This document shows, piece by piece, positions 39,444 to 48,602 of a stretch of DNA of 64,000 bases. A program made the translations under genes and the position numbers. Source of the stretch: Jiella pacifica (GTDB taxonomy: Bacteria > Pseudomonadota > Alphaproteobacteria > Rhizobiales > Rhizobiaceae); NCBI RefSeq assembly GCF_010500815.1, contig NZ_JAAAMG010000001.1, forward strand, positions 1 through 64,000. The letters are read 5' to 3'. Positions within the stretch are counted from its first letter, which is position 1; every line of letters begins with the position of its first letter. Below the pieces are notes generated by a model. That model was not told where the DNA came from and did no database searches. It saw only the letters and a program-made list of their open reading frames with translations.

Positions 39444-39836
39444 TCAGGAGGAAATGAAGCCCAAGGCCGGGGCAAGAGCGGCACAGGCAAGTGCAAGTTC
39501 GACGAGGAGATAGAAGATTGCGCGCAAGCTCGCGCCGTCAGTAAGCAGCGAGACGAGCCGACCGAAGGCGGAAAAAAGCCAGCCGGTGCCGAGAGCCAGC
39601 TGGATGAAGGGCTGGTCGTAAAGGGCGGCGCCGACGAGTCCGACGCCGAGCCAGAAGCCAGCGAGGCTGGCCCGGGCGCCGCCGAGGGCGTCGATGCTTC
39701 CGGCGCTCGGGGCAAGGCCGATGGCCGACAGAATCAGCCTGGGAGCGAACAGGGCGGCGAGGCCGAGCAGAATCGCAACGACGGCTGCCGTGAATGGAAG
39801 CCAGCCTGCGAGGTTCGTCGGAAGGGTGAAGTCCAT
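39444..39836 (-). CDS. DUF4345-like small membrane protein
   Basis: This 130-residue protein has four hydrophobic segments (near residues 10-32, 45-68, 72-92 and 105-128). LGLAALFAPRLILSAIGL, RASLAGFWLGVGLVG and FGRLVSLLTDG match the DUF4345 pattern as I know it. Function is unknown. It is transcribed toward the atp operon and is divergent from the DUF4129 gene. Confidence 0.75.
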   Translation of the reverse strand: MDFTLPTNLAGWLPFTAAVVAILLGLAALFAPRLILSAIGLAPSAGSIDALGGARASLAGFWLGVGLVGAALYDQPFIQLALGTGWLFSAFGRLVSLLTDGASLRAIFYLLVELALACAALAPALGFISS

Positions 39837-40202
39837 CGATCTTTCTCTATCATGTTGCGGGCCGTGTCGCCGTGCCGGCGAAATGGCGGCCCCGGGCTTG
39901 CCAGGGCGCAAGGTGAAGACACCCTGCGCGCCCTCGACGTCAAGCGATCTCGCTTGTCGCGGCTCCCGAGCCCCTCGAAAGGCCGGGTCGGCGTGGAGGA
40001 TCTACTGGGGCGCCGATGGGGGAGGCATGGCGGCAGATCGGCTGTGGACGAAGCGATCGTCTCGTCCAGATATGGCGCGAGCGGCGCAGCGTCTCATGTT
40101 CGCCGCCGCTCTCGCCTCGCGTCGGTGTGGCCGCATCCTGTTCGAGTGTCTGCCGCCGATGCACCGACTTACCCCATCCACCTTGGACCATCCGGCCGGC
40201 GA
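39837..40202. other. Divergent intergenic region before the MoxR/DUF58 cluster
   Basis: These 366 bases separate the DUF4345 gene from the DUF4129 gene. Open frames here are shadows with skewed Arg/Pro content. No clear promoter, repeat or RNA was found; because the DUF4129 start is uncertain, the true non-coding stretch may be longer. Confidence 0.4.
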
Positions 40203-41093
40203 ATGAGCGCGTCTGAAGTTCACGACCAGGCCGTGGAGGATCACGGCGCCGCCCGCCCGGCTGACGCGGCATCGCCCGCTGGCCGTCCAGGGGAGCTCAG
40301 GCGGCGGGGTCTTCGCATCGGACGCGACGTGTCGCGGGCGGGGTGCGATTTGAACGGGTTGCCGGGCTTCCCGCGCGTTCGCCGAATCACGGTGCCGTTG
40401 GCGACGCTCGTGCTCGCCGCCCTCGGCGCCAGCGCCGGCGTCGAGGCTTACGGCCAGACGCCGGCCCAAACCGAAGCATCGACGGGCATCGGCCCTTCCG
40501 AAGGCGGCAAGGCCTATCTCGAATCGGTCGAAGGACTGAGGCTGCAGACCGAAATCCGCTATCTCCCGCCCGAGTCTGGTCTCGACGAGGCGCCCGTGAC
40601 CGAGGAGGCGGTGCCGGCAACCGACCGGTCGGCGCCGCTTCAATGGGGCGGGACGACGGTGCTCGTTCTCTGCGGGCTGTTCCTCGCGGTGCTTCTCTGG
40701 CTCGGCCGTGGCCAGCTTGCCGATCTCAAGGGCCCTCGCAACCGGCGATTCTCGTCCTCCGCCACTGCCGCGACCAGATCGCCAACGGCGGCACTCGACC
40801 TCGACCTCATTGCCAGGCTGCGCCGGGAAAGCGATCCGCGCAGCGGCCTGCGCCTGGTGCTCGAGCGTTTCCTGAAGCTCGCGGCGGAAGACAACGCCAT
40901 CGTCCTGAAGCGCTCGCTGACCACCCGCGAGCTGATGCAGCGCCTGCCGGGAAGCTGGGCCCATCGCCGCGAACTCGAAGTGTTGGCCGAGAACACCGAG
41001 CTCGTCCTGTTCGGCGGCCGCGACATCGGCATCGCCGAGTATCAGCGCTGCCTCGACCTTGCCGAGCCGTTTCTGCGGAGGACCCGCCGATGA
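40203..41093 (+). CDS. DUF4129 domain membrane protein
   Basis: As called (296 residues) it has one hydrophobic segment that may be a signal peptide (ITVPLATLVLAALGASAG, residues ~62-80) and a clear membrane helix (TTVLVLCGLFLAVLLWL, ~150-166). A C-terminal helical DUF4129-like domain follows (LRLVLERFLKLAAEDN, KRSLTTRELMQRLP, FGGRDIGIAEYQRCLDLAEPF). The start is uncertain: ATG at 40203, GTG at 40329 and TTG at 40350 are all in frame. The last would give a compact signal-peptide N-terminus. It is the first gene of a six-gene chain and overlaps the next by four bases (ATGA). Confidence 0.72.
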   Translation: MSASEVHDQAVEDHGAARPADAASPAGRPGELRRRGLRIGRDVSRAGCDLNGLPGFPRVRRITVPLATLVLAALGASAGVEAYGQTPAQTEASTGIGPSEGGKAYLESVEGLRLQTEIRYLPPESGLDEAPVTEEAVPATDRSAPLQWGGTTVLVLCGLFLAVLLWLGRGQLADLKGPRNRRFSSSATAATRSPTAALDLDLIARLRRESDPRSGLRLVLERFLKLAAEDNAIVLKRSLTTRELMQRLPGSWAHRRELEVLAENTELVLFGGRDIGIAEYQRCLDLAEPFLRRTRR

Positions 41094-42484
41094 GCGTCGG
41101 GGCCACGGTCCAGCCAGCGGCCGGGGGAACCGGCAAGGCCGAGAACGCCAAGGGCATGGCGATACTCGCCGCCGTGGTTCTCGTCGTCGTTCTGCTCGCC
41201 GTCCTCGGCGGGCGTCGGCCGCTGGAAGACAGCGCCATCGGCTTTGCCGGGCTGGAGCACTGGCTGAAGGTCAAGGGTCTCGCGACCGTGCCCGCCATCG
41301 ACGAGGCGAGCGCCGCCGGGACGATTCGCATCCTGCCGATCTACGATCCCAAGCTCGCGGGCGAGGGGGTGCGGCAGGAGGACGGAACCGAGGACGAACG
41401 CGGGGCGCTGGCGCCTCGCCCCCTTTCGAGGGCGGCGTTCGTCGAGCGGGCGAATGCGGGGCCGATGCTGGCGGTGCTGCCGAAATGGCGGGGCGGTGTC
41501 GTCTCGCGGGGCGCGGTGCATCCGGAACTCCTCGTGCCGCTGTGGGCGATGGATTTCTTCGGCGAGCGGCCGGTGGCGCGGCTGTCGCAGCGGGGCCTTG
41601 CCAGCTTCGGGGTCTATGACGCCGACTACGACCGGCTGCTGGAGCAGGCCGCGACGCTCTATTCCGCCCAGGTGCTGAGCCCGTCGCTCGACGAGAAGTG
41701 CCGCCCCATCCTGGTCCTGCGGGACGAGAGCGGCGGGGAGGTCGGAACGCTGCTCGCCGACTGCACGAGCGCCCTCTTCGACGGCGCGCAAAATGCCCTG
41801 TTCGTGTTGTCGGACCCGGACCTCCTCGACAATGCCGGCCTTGCCGCCGGCGACAATGCCGCTTTGGCGCTCTCCGTGATCGAGGGTTTCGCGGGTAACG
41901 CGAAGGTCTTCGTCGAGACCGATTCGACCAGCGGGCCGACCATGGCTCCGGCCCAGTCGGAGCTCGGCGGTGAAGATCCGCGCGAGCGTACGATCGGCGA
42001 TCTCGACCGCTTCTTCGCCTATCCCTTCTCGCTGTTCTGGATCGGTGTCGTCCTCGTCACCGGCCTTGCGCTGTGGCGCGGCAGCCGGCGGTTCGGCCGC
42101 CCACAGGAGGACGTCGAGCCGGCCGAGGCGTCCAAGCGCCGCACCATCGACGCCTCGCGGCGCATCCTGCTCCTTGCGAAGGCCGACGACGCGCTGGTCG
42201 AACGGCACGTCGTCGACCGCGTCGAGGCGCTGGCCAGCGCGCTTCTCGGCACCGGCCGCAGGGCCCGCGGCGCCGGCGAGGACGCCGCGGCGATCGGCCG
42301 GTTCCTCTCTCGCCGGGCCCCGGAACTCGGCGAGAAATTCAACGCGGCCTATGCTGCGGTCACGGCTTCGCCGCATGGCGGAAGCTCCCGCTTCGAGGCT
42401 TTGGCCGCCTTCGAATCGGTCATTCAGGAGACATGGCATGACTTTGGACGAGCTGCGGGCCCTGCGCGACAGGATCGCCGCTGA
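41090..42484 (+). CDS. DUF4350 domain membrane protein
   Basis: This 464-residue protein has an N-terminal membrane helix (MAILAAVVLVVVLLAVLGG), an external domain of about 280 residues, and a second helix (FSLFWIGVVLVTGLALW, ~315-332). A cytoplasmic helical tail follows. The external part shows the Rossmann-like, DUF4350-type layout (FAGLEHWLKVKG, DPDLLDNAGLAAGDNAALAL). It overlaps DUF4129 by four bases at its start and moxR by 47 bases at its end. An unusual consequence is that its last 15 residues are encoded over the moxR start. Confidence 0.78.
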   Translation: MSVGATVQPAAGGTGKAENAKGMAILAAVVLVVVLLAVLGGRRPLEDSAIGFAGLEHWLKVKGLATVPAIDEASAAGTIRILPIYDPKLAGEGVRQEDGTEDERGALAPRPLSRAAFVERANAGPMLAVLPKWRGGVVSRGAVHPELLVPLWAMDFFGERPVARLSQRGLASFGVYDADYDRLLEQAATLYSAQVLSPSLDEKCRPILVLRDESGGEVGTLLADCTSALFDGAQNALFVLSDPDLLDNAGLAAGDNAALALSVIEGFAGNAKVFVETDSTSGPTMAPAQSELGGEDPRERTIGDLDRFFAYPFSLFWIGVVLVTGLALWRGSRRFGRPQEDVEPAEASKRRTIDASRRILLLAKADDALVERHVVDRVEALASALLGTGRRARGAGEDAAAIGRFLSRRAPELGEKFNAAYAAVTASPHGGSSRFEALAAFESVIQETWHDFGRAAGPARQDRR

Positions 42485-43394
42485 GATCGAAAAGGCGGTG
42501 CAGGGGCAGGCGGCGGTCGTCGAGCTGCTTCTCGTCTCCCTGTTCGCGCGGGGACATTGCCTGATCGAGGGCCCGCCGGGAACGGCGAAGACGCTGCTCG
42601 CCCAGAGCCTCGCGGCGGCACTGTCGCTTCAGTTCAAGCGCATCCAGTTCACGCCGGATCTGATGCCGGGCGACGTCATCGGGTCGAACATCTACGATTT
42701 CGGTTCGCGGCAGTTCGAGCTGGTCAAGGGACCGATCTTCACCGACATCCTCCTCTCCGACGAGATCAACCGCGCGCCGCCGAAGACGCAGGCCGCCCTT
42801 CTCCAGGTGATGAACGAGCGGCGGGTGACGATCGACGGCACCGACCACTCGGTCGGTGAAGTGTTCTTCGTCGTCGCCACCCAGAACCCGATCGAGCAGC
42901 AGGGCACCTATCCCCTGCCGGAGGCGCAGCTCGACCGGTTCCTCTTCAAGCTCGAGATCGACTTTCCGGAAGAAGAGGCGGAGCTTTCGATCCTCAGGCG
43001 GCACGCCGGTCAGCCGCTCGACCACGATGCCCGCAAGGCCGCGATCGTGCCGACGGCGAGCCTCGACGACATCCGCGAGGGCCAGGAACTCGTCGACGCC
43101 ATCCGCCTCGACGACGAAATCCTGCGCTATGTTCTCGCTCTCGCCCGGGCGACGCGCGTCGACGTCGACATCGCCTATGGCGTCTCCACCCGGGCGGCCG
43201 ACGGGTTGTGCGGCGCCGTCAGGGCGCGGGCGGCGCTGGACGGTCGCGACTATGCGATCCCCGACGACGTCAAGCTCCTGTTCCAGCCGACCATGCGCCA
43301 CCGCATCGTGCTGTCGCCGACCGCCGAGATCGAAGGCCGCAGCCCGGATTCGGTGCTTTCGGCCATCATCGAGCAGATCCCGGCTCCGCGCTGA
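42438..43394 (+). CDS. MoxR-family AAA+ ATPase
   Basis: This 318-residue AAA+ ATPase has Walker A GPPGTAKT at residues 45-52 and Walker B LLSDEINRAPPKTQAALL. Sensor-type VATQNPIEQQGTYPLPEAQLDRF is the MoxR signature. MoxR proteins are thought to act as chaperones or metal-insertion factors for VWA-domain partners, and the next gene encodes a DUF58/VWA-like protein. The start ATG lies inside the end of the DUF4350 gene, and the stop overlaps the DUF58 start (TGATG). Confidence 0.93.
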   Translation: MTLDELRALRDRIAAEIEKAVQGQAAVVELLLVSLFARGHCLIEGPPGTAKTLLAQSLAAALSLQFKRIQFTPDLMPGDVIGSNIYDFGSRQFELVKGPIFTDILLSDEINRAPPKTQAALLQVMNERRVTIDGTDHSVGEVFFVVATQNPIEQQGTYPLPEAQLDRFLFKLEIDFPEEEAELSILRRHAGQPLDHDARKAAIVPTASLDDIREGQELVDAIRLDDEILRYVLALARATRVDVDIAYGVSTRAADGLCGAVRARAALDGRDYAIPDDVKLLFQPTMRHRIVLSPTAEIEGRSPDSVLSAIIEQIPAPR

Positions 43395-44710
43395 TGCGGC
43401 CCTCGCGTCGCCTGCTGGTCGCCGCCAGCCTGATCGCGCTGGCATCGCTCGGCCTCGTCGTCTTCCTCGACGCCCCGGCCCTGGCGGTCGAGGCGATGTG
43501 GGGCGTCCTCGCGATCCTGGCCGCCGCCGACATGTTGCTGACGCCGGGTCGGAAGCGCTTCGTTCTCGATGCGCCGGCGACGAGGGAGCTGTTCGTCGGC
43601 GAGGCCGCAGAGCTCGAGTTCCGGCTGCGGCCGGCGGCCGAGGAGCGCGGGCCGCAACCGGGCTCGGCGATGGCACGCATCGCCTGGCCGCCCGGCCTCG
43701 ACGGCCCGCCGCAGTTCGTGCTCGTTCCGGTGGGGCAGGGCTCCCGAGCGACCGTGACCGTGAGGGCCGGGCGCCGCGGCCATTTCCCGATCGGCGAAGT
43801 CGCGATCCTGCGGTCGAGCCGGCTCGGACTGGTCGACATGGTCGCCGCCTATCCCTGCGAGACCCGGCTCGTCGTGGTGCCGAACGTCCGGGCGATCACC
43901 TCCGGGGAAATCGACGTGCAGATCGCCACCGAGGCCTTCGGCAGCCGGGCCTCGTTGATGCGGGGCGAGGGCTCGGAGTTCCATCAGCTGCGCGACTTCG
44001 TGGCCGGAATGGACAGCCGCACCATCGACTACAAGCGCTCGGCCCGCCACGGCGCCCTGGTCGCCCGCGAGATGCGGGCCGAGAAGAACCACAACGTCGT
44101 CCTCGCCCTCGACAACGGCCACCTGATGCGCGAGGAGATCGCCGGCCTGCCGAAGATCGATCACATGATCAACGCCGCGCTGGCGCTTGGCTGGGCCGGC
44201 ATCCAGGGCGGCGATCTCGTCGGGCTCTACGCCTTCGACGCCCGGCCGCGGCTCTATCTGCCGCCGCGGGGTGGGCGACACGCCTTCGCCCAGCTGCGCT
44301 CCAAGGCGGCGGAACTCACCTATCGGTCGATCGAGACCAACCACACCCTCGCCATGACCCATCTCGGCCAGCGCCTGTCGCGGCGCTGCCTCGTCGTGGT
44401 GTTTTCCGACTTCGTCGACACCACCACCGCCGAGCTTCTGGTCGAGAATGTCGAGGTGCTGAACCGGCATCACGTCGTCGCCTTCGTCTCGACCCGCGAC
44501 CCGATGCTGCAGGCCTATGGCCGCCGGACCGCCACCGATCTCGGCGAAGTGGCCGCCGCCGTCGCGGCGGCGGGGCTGGAACGCGAGCGCCGGCTGGTGC
44601 TCGACCGGCTGGCGCGGCTCGGCGTCTTCGTCGTCGACGCCGAGCCCGGCGGCATCACCGCGCGGCTCGTCTCGACCTATCTCAACATCAAGGCGCGGGA
44701 GCTGATATGA
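43394..44710 (+). CDS. DUF58 domain protein (VWA-like partner of MoxR)
   Basis: This 438-residue protein has two hydrophobic segments near the N-terminus (residues ~8-45). The DUF58 core GSEFHQLRDFVAGMDSRTID followed by YKRSARHGALVARE is intact. The C-terminal half is a VWA-like fold (VVLALDNGHLM, LVVVFSDFVDTTTAELL). The combination with MoxR is a recurring pair in bacteria. Gene overlaps on both sides imply translation as a unit. Confidence 0.88.
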   Translation: MRPSRRLLVAASLIALASLGLVVFLDAPALAVEAMWGVLAILAAADMLLTPGRKRFVLDAPATRELFVGEAAELEFRLRPAAEERGPQPGSAMARIAWPPGLDGPPQFVLVPVGQGSRATVTVRAGRRGHFPIGEVAILRSSRLGLVDMVAAYPCETRLVVVPNVRAITSGEIDVQIATEAFGSRASLMRGEGSEFHQLRDFVAGMDSRTIDYKRSARHGALVAREMRAEKNHNVVLALDNGHLMREEIAGLPKIDHMINAALALGWAGIQGGDLVGLYAFDARPRLYLPPRGGRHAFAQLRSKAAELTYRSIETNHTLAMTHLGQRLSRRCLVVVFSDFVDTTTAELLVENVEVLNRHHVVAFVSTRDPMLQAYGRRTATDLGEVAAAVAAAGLERERRLVLDRLARLGVFVVDAEPGGITARLVSTYLNIKARELI

Positions 44711-45732
44711 ACGCCCCCATCCGCTCGACGCGGTTTCGCGACGAACGCGAGGCCGACTGGAAACGCCTTTCCGCGATCGTCGAGGCGGCGGAAAAGCGCG
44801 GGCTGTCGCGGCTGTCCTTCGATGACGCCCGCGATCTCGTGCTGCTCTACCGCCAGGCGACGAACTCGCTGTCGGTCGCCCGCGAGATATCCCTCGATCT
44901 CGCCGTCGTGCGCTTTCTCGAAAGCCTCTGCGCCCGGGCCTATCTCGTCGTCTACGCGCCGCGCGAGAGCCTCTCTGGCCTCGTCTCGAGATTCTTCGCC
45001 CGTTCCGCACCGCAGGCGGTCCGCCGTTCGCTGCCGGCGATCGCCGCGGCCTTCTTTCTGACCGCCTTCGGGGCGGTGGCCGCCTATGCCCTGACGGCCG
45101 ACGATGCCAGCTGGTTCTACGCCTTCGTTCCGGGCGATCTCGCCTCGGGGCGCGGGCCGGGCGCCAGCGCCGAGGCGCTGCGCCGGGTGATCTACGGGGA
45201 AGACGTTCAGCCGCTGGGCGAGCTCGGCGCTTTTGCCACCTATCTCTTTTCCCACAACACCAAGGTGGCGCTGTTCGCCTTCGCGCTCGGCATCGTCTTC
45301 TGCGTCCCGAGCGTCATCCTGCTTCTCTACAACGGCGCCATGCTCGGCGCCTTCGTGGCCATTCACGTCGACAAGCAGCTCGGGCTTGATTTCATGGGCT
45401 GGCTGACCATCCACGGCGTCACCGAACTTGCGGCGATCATCATCGCCAGCGCCGGTGGGCTGTCGCTCGGATACGCCATGCTGTTTCCCGGCCTGAAGAG
45501 CCGCTCGGCGGCGCTGCGCCACGCCGGGCGAGACGCGGTCAAGCTCGCCATCGTGGCGGCGATCATGCTCGTCGTCGCGGGCGTTCTCGAAGGGATCGGC
45601 CGGCAGGTCGTGACCGAGTTCTGGGCGCGGCTGGCGATCGGCTGGGGCGCCGGGCTCGGCTGGGCCCTATGGTTCGCGCTCGCCGGACGCGGCACCGGCG
45701 CGGCGAGCGCCGTCGAAACGGAGCCGGTCTGA
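44707..45732 (+). CDS. Stage II sporulation protein M family membrane protein
   Basis: This 341-residue protein of the SpoIIM/DUF95 family has about five C-terminal membrane segments from residue ~108 on. The family-like stretch FSHNTKVALFAFALGIVFCVPS is followed by LLYNGAMLGAF and HGVTELAAIIIASAGG. The N-terminal ~100 residues are soluble and helical. In spore formers SpoIIM joins a membrane peptidoglycan-remodelling complex. In this non-sporulating lineage the family occurs with MoxR/DUF58 and has no assigned role. It is coupled to both neighbours by overlapping codons. Confidence 0.88.
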   Translation: MNAPIRSTRFRDEREADWKRLSAIVEAAEKRGLSRLSFDDARDLVLLYRQATNSLSVAREISLDLAVVRFLESLCARAYLVVYAPRESLSGLVSRFFARSAPQAVRRSLPAIAAAFFLTAFGAVAAYALTADDASWFYAFVPGDLASGRGPGASAEALRRVIYGEDVQPLGELGAFATYLFSHNTKVALFAFALGIVFCVPSVILLLYNGAMLGAFVAIHVDKQLGLDFMGWLTIHGVTELAAIIIASAGGLSLGYAMLFPGLKSRSAALRHAGRDAVKLAIVAAIMLVVAGVLEGIGRQVVTEFWARLAIGWGAGLGWALWFALAGRGTGAASAVETEPV

Positions 45733-46682
45733 TGGCAAGGTGGCGCCTCGGCCGGCGATCGAAGCAAGACACCAGGGCGCACCGCCGGCCGCCGGAGGCA
45801 AACCCCAAGCGCCTGACGCTGGCCCCGCCGGAGGGCGTTCCCCTCCATCTCGACGTCGCCGGCCTCGCGGCGCGCTTCGGCGCGCAGTTCGTCGACTTCG
45901 TCATCACCACGACGGCGATGATCGGCATCATCCTCGCCTTGCTCTTCGCCGATCTGGTGAGCGGCGCCGCCTTCACCGCCCTCGCGACGCTTCTCGTCCT
46001 CGTCTTCGGTACGCCCTACTACATCGCCTGCGAGCTTTTGATGAACGGCCGCACGCCGGGCAAGAAGATGCTCGGCCTGCGGGTGGTTTCCAAGGACGGC
46101 TCTGGACTTTCCACCCACCAGATCGTCGTGCGCAATCTCACCAAGGAGGTCGAGGTGTTCCTGCCCGCCGCCTTCCTCCTCGGCGGCGGCGAGGACTCGT
46201 TCTGGTTCAACGGTTTCATGCTGGTCTGGCTTCTCGTCGTCATCGCCGTGCCGATGCGCAACAAGGCCAATCAGCGGATCGGCGACCTCATCGCAGACAC
46301 TGCCGTCGTCCTCGAACCGCGGCCGCTGCTTCTGCCGGACGTCGCCGAGGCGGTCGGCCGGACGGCGCGCGAGCGCTTCGTCTTTTCCACCGCCCAGCTC
46401 GAACACTACGGGGCTTACGAGCTGCAGGTGCTGGAGCGGCTCCTGCGCGGCGGCGAGGAGGCGAGGGACAGCCGCGAAAGGCAGAAGGGGCTCGCCCGCA
46501 TCGGCGAGCGCATCCGCGCCAAGATCGGCTTCGAGGAGACACCGCCACCGGCCGAGGAGGAGGCGTTCCTGAAGAGCTTCTACGTCGCCCAGCGGGCTTT
46601 TCTCGAACAGAAGAAGCTGATGGGCGAGGCAAGGGCCGACAAGTTCCACCGCGAGCCGGAGCCGGCGCCCGAGCCGCGATGA
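45732..46682 (+). CDS. RDD family membrane protein
   Basis: This 316-residue protein has an RDD domain at about residues 35-185. ARFGAQFVDFVITTT and the loop GRTPGKKMLGLRVV mark the family, with three membrane segments. A long charged C-terminal tail follows (ARDSRERQKGLARIGERI). The RDD function is unknown; transport has been proposed. Its ATG shares a base with the SpoIIM stop (TGATG). It ends the overlapping chain. Confidence 0.85.
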   Translation: MARWRLGRRSKQDTRAHRRPPEANPKRLTLAPPEGVPLHLDVAGLAARFGAQFVDFVITTTAMIGIILALLFADLVSGAAFTALATLLVLVFGTPYYIACELLMNGRTPGKKMLGLRVVSKDGSGLSTHQIVVRNLTKEVEVFLPAAFLLGGGEDSFWFNGFMLVWLLVVIAVPMRNKANQRIGDLIADTAVVLEPRPLLLPDVAEAVGRTARERFVFSTAQLEHYGAYELQVLERLLRGGEEARDSRERQKGLARIGERIRAKIGFEETPPPAEEEAFLKSFYVAQRAFLEQKKLMGEARADKFHREPEPAPEPR

Positions 46683-46755
46683 CGACGAGCGCGATCACGA
46701 CGACGAGCCATCCGCTCGCAACTCCCATGGAAGAACCGACCTGAAAGGACATGAG

Positions 46756-47544
46756 ATGACGGCCATGGACACTGCCACCAGATTGCCGAAGCCGCGATTC
46801 GGCGTCGGCGCCAGAATGGGCGACACCCTCCAGATCTTCTCCAGTCGCCTTGCCCTGTTCGGCCTGATCGGCGTGGTCGCCGGTCTCCTGATGCAGTTGC
46901 CGAGCTATCTCGCCCTCGGCTCCGTCACCTTCGAGGCCCAGTCGCAGCAGGCGACGCAGACCTTCATCGCGCAAAACCCGGTGCTCTATGTCGGTGCCGT
47001 CGTGGTCGTGCCCCTGCTGGTCTATTCGCTGCTGACGGCCGTTCTCGTCCTCGCCGCCTACGACGCGAAAGCAGGACGGGAGGCCGCCGTCGGCGCCTAT
47101 GTCGGCACCGCCGTGAAGCAGATCCTGCCGCTCATCCTTCTTTCCATTGCAGCCTGGCTGTTGATCGCGATCGGCTTTGCGCTGCTGATCGTGCCGGGTC
47201 TGTGGCTGCTCGGCGTCCTTTCGGTCTTCGTCCCCGCGATCGTCGTCGAGGGGGCCGGTTTCGGCGCGCTCGCCCGCAGCGCGCGGCTCACCAAGGGTTA
47301 TCGCTGGCCGCTCGTCGGCTTCGTGATCCTCGTCTATGTGGTCTTTTATCTGGTCGGCTTGGCCATCGGCCTCTTCGGCGGCTTCCTCGTCGGCCTGTCG
47401 CCGATCCTCTTCCTCGCCTTGCAAGGGATCGTCAGCGGCCTTGCCGCCGCCTTCGCCTCGATCGCCGTCGCGGTCGCCTATGCGAGGCTGCGCGAGATCA
47501 AGGACGGCGTCGGCATCTCCGACCTCGCCGACGTCTTCGCCTGA
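46756..47544 (+). CDS. Polytopic membrane protein of unknown function
   Basis: This 262-residue protein has about six membrane helices. GDTLQIFSSRLALFGLIGV and ARSARLTKGYRWPLVGFVIL recall the glycerophosphodiester-phosphodiesterase membrane-domain and UPF0259-like families. AAAGGA lies before the ATG at 46756. It follows the RDD gene after 73 bases on the same strand and may be a seventh member of that cluster. Confidence 0.75.
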   Translation: MTAMDTATRLPKPRFGVGARMGDTLQIFSSRLALFGLIGVVAGLLMQLPSYLALGSVTFEAQSQQATQTFIAQNPVLYVGAVVVVPLLVYSLLTAVLVLAAYDAKAGREAAVGAYVGTAVKQILPLILLSIAAWLLIAIGFALLIVPGLWLLGVLSVFVPAIVVEGAGFGALARSARLTKGYRWPLVGFVILVYVVFYLVGLAIGLFGGFLVGLSPILFLALQGIVSGLAAAFASIAVAVAYARLREIKDGVGISDLADVFA

Positions 47545-47630
47545 GACTGGCCGATCCCGATTGAGCCGCCGGGTCGGCAAAGTCGCCGTCGGCCACATGT
47601 GCCTCACGATACGAACGGTTGGCCCAGGCT

Positions 47631-48434
47631 TTATAGCAGGAGCAAGCGGTCCTTCAGCGGGCTGAACGTCATGCGGTGCAGCGGCGAGGGGCCATGGGCC
47701 TCGATGGCGGCGAGATGGGCTGCCGTGCCGTAGCCCATGTGCCTAGAAAAGCCGTAGCCGGGAAATGCCAGGCAGGCCCGACGCATCATCCGGTCGCGCA
47801 TCACCTTGGCGACGATCGAGGCGGCGGCGATCGACAGGGACGCCGCGTCGCCGCCAATCACGGCGGAGGCCTGGCAGGCGCAGCCGGGCGGGACGTCGCG
47901 ACCGTCGACGAGGACGTATTGCGGCGCAATGCCGAGGGCGGCGATCGCCCGGCGCATGGCGATCAGCGTCGCGCCACGAATGTTGAAGCGGTCGATCTCG
48001 CCGGCACTGGCGCATGCCGAGGCGACCGTCGCCTTCGCCACGATCTCGACGAACAGCTCTTCCCGGCGCTCGGCGGTCAGCGCCTTCGAATCGTCGAGGC
48101 CGTCCGGGATGTCGTCGGGGTCTAGGATGACGGCGGCTGCCGTCACCGGGCCGGCGAGCGGCCCGCGCCCCGCCTCGTCGACGCCGGCGACGAAGCGCAT
48201 CCCAAGCGAGATCAGCTGGCGCTCGCGGGAAAAGTCCGGACCGGAACGCGCTGGTGCACGGGTCCCGCCGGCTTTCGGCTTGGCCGGTGCCTTCGCAGTC
48301 TTGGAGCTGGCTGCGCCGGATTTCGCGGCGGCAGGCTTGGCGGCGGCTCGCTTCGGCACGCGGGGTCGGCCCGTCGTCTGCGAGGCGTCCCCATCGTCGG
48401 TGAGTGCAGGAGAATCGGAGGAATGCGCGGTCAT
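47631..48434 (-). CDS. rnhB: Ribonuclease HII with basic N-terminal extension
   Basis: This 267-residue enzyme cleaves RNA of RNA-DNA hybrids and single ribonucleotides in DNA. The catalytic core starts [17 protein letters not shown] (catalytic Asp-Glu), with DDSKALT, VDG and the GYG loop ([16 protein letters not shown]) following. About 75 residues before it form an Ala/Lys/Pro-rich, histone-H1-like tail ([20 protein letters not shown]), which is absent from E. coli RNase HII. The start at 48434 is the most likely ATG; part of the tail could be shortened. Confidence 0.9.
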   Translation of the reverse strand: MTAHSSDSPALTDDGDASQTTGRPRVPKRAAAKPAAAKSGAASSKTAKAPAKPKAGGTRAPARSGPDFSRERQLISLGMRFVAGVDEAGRGPLAGPVTAAAVILDPDDIPDGLDDSKALTAERREELFVEIVAKATVASACASAGEIDRFNIRGATLIAMRRAIAALGIAPQYVLVDGRDVPPGCACQASAVIGGDAASLSIAAASIVAKVMRDRMMRRACLAFPGYGFSRHMGYGTAAHLAAIEAHGPSPLHRMTFSPLKDRLLLL

Positions 48435-48602
48435 CGTGCGGCGGAGACTCGCGCATCCTCCGATCCCATGCAAGGTCCACCTTTGCCCGCCGGACGCCTC
48501 AGGGGAAGCGCCGGGCTCGCGTGGACCCGTCCGGCGGCAAGAGCGCCACCGGTCCGTCGGCAGGGGTGATGCGGCAACCCCGCCGACATGACTTGCCGCG
48601 TT

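Noticed and set aside
42856-45732. 958-codon plus-strand frame spanning moxR to SpoIIM
   Set aside because: Only its last 341 residues, from 44707, are real (SpoIIM family). The earlier part is an out-of-frame, Arg-rich reading of moxR and DUF58.
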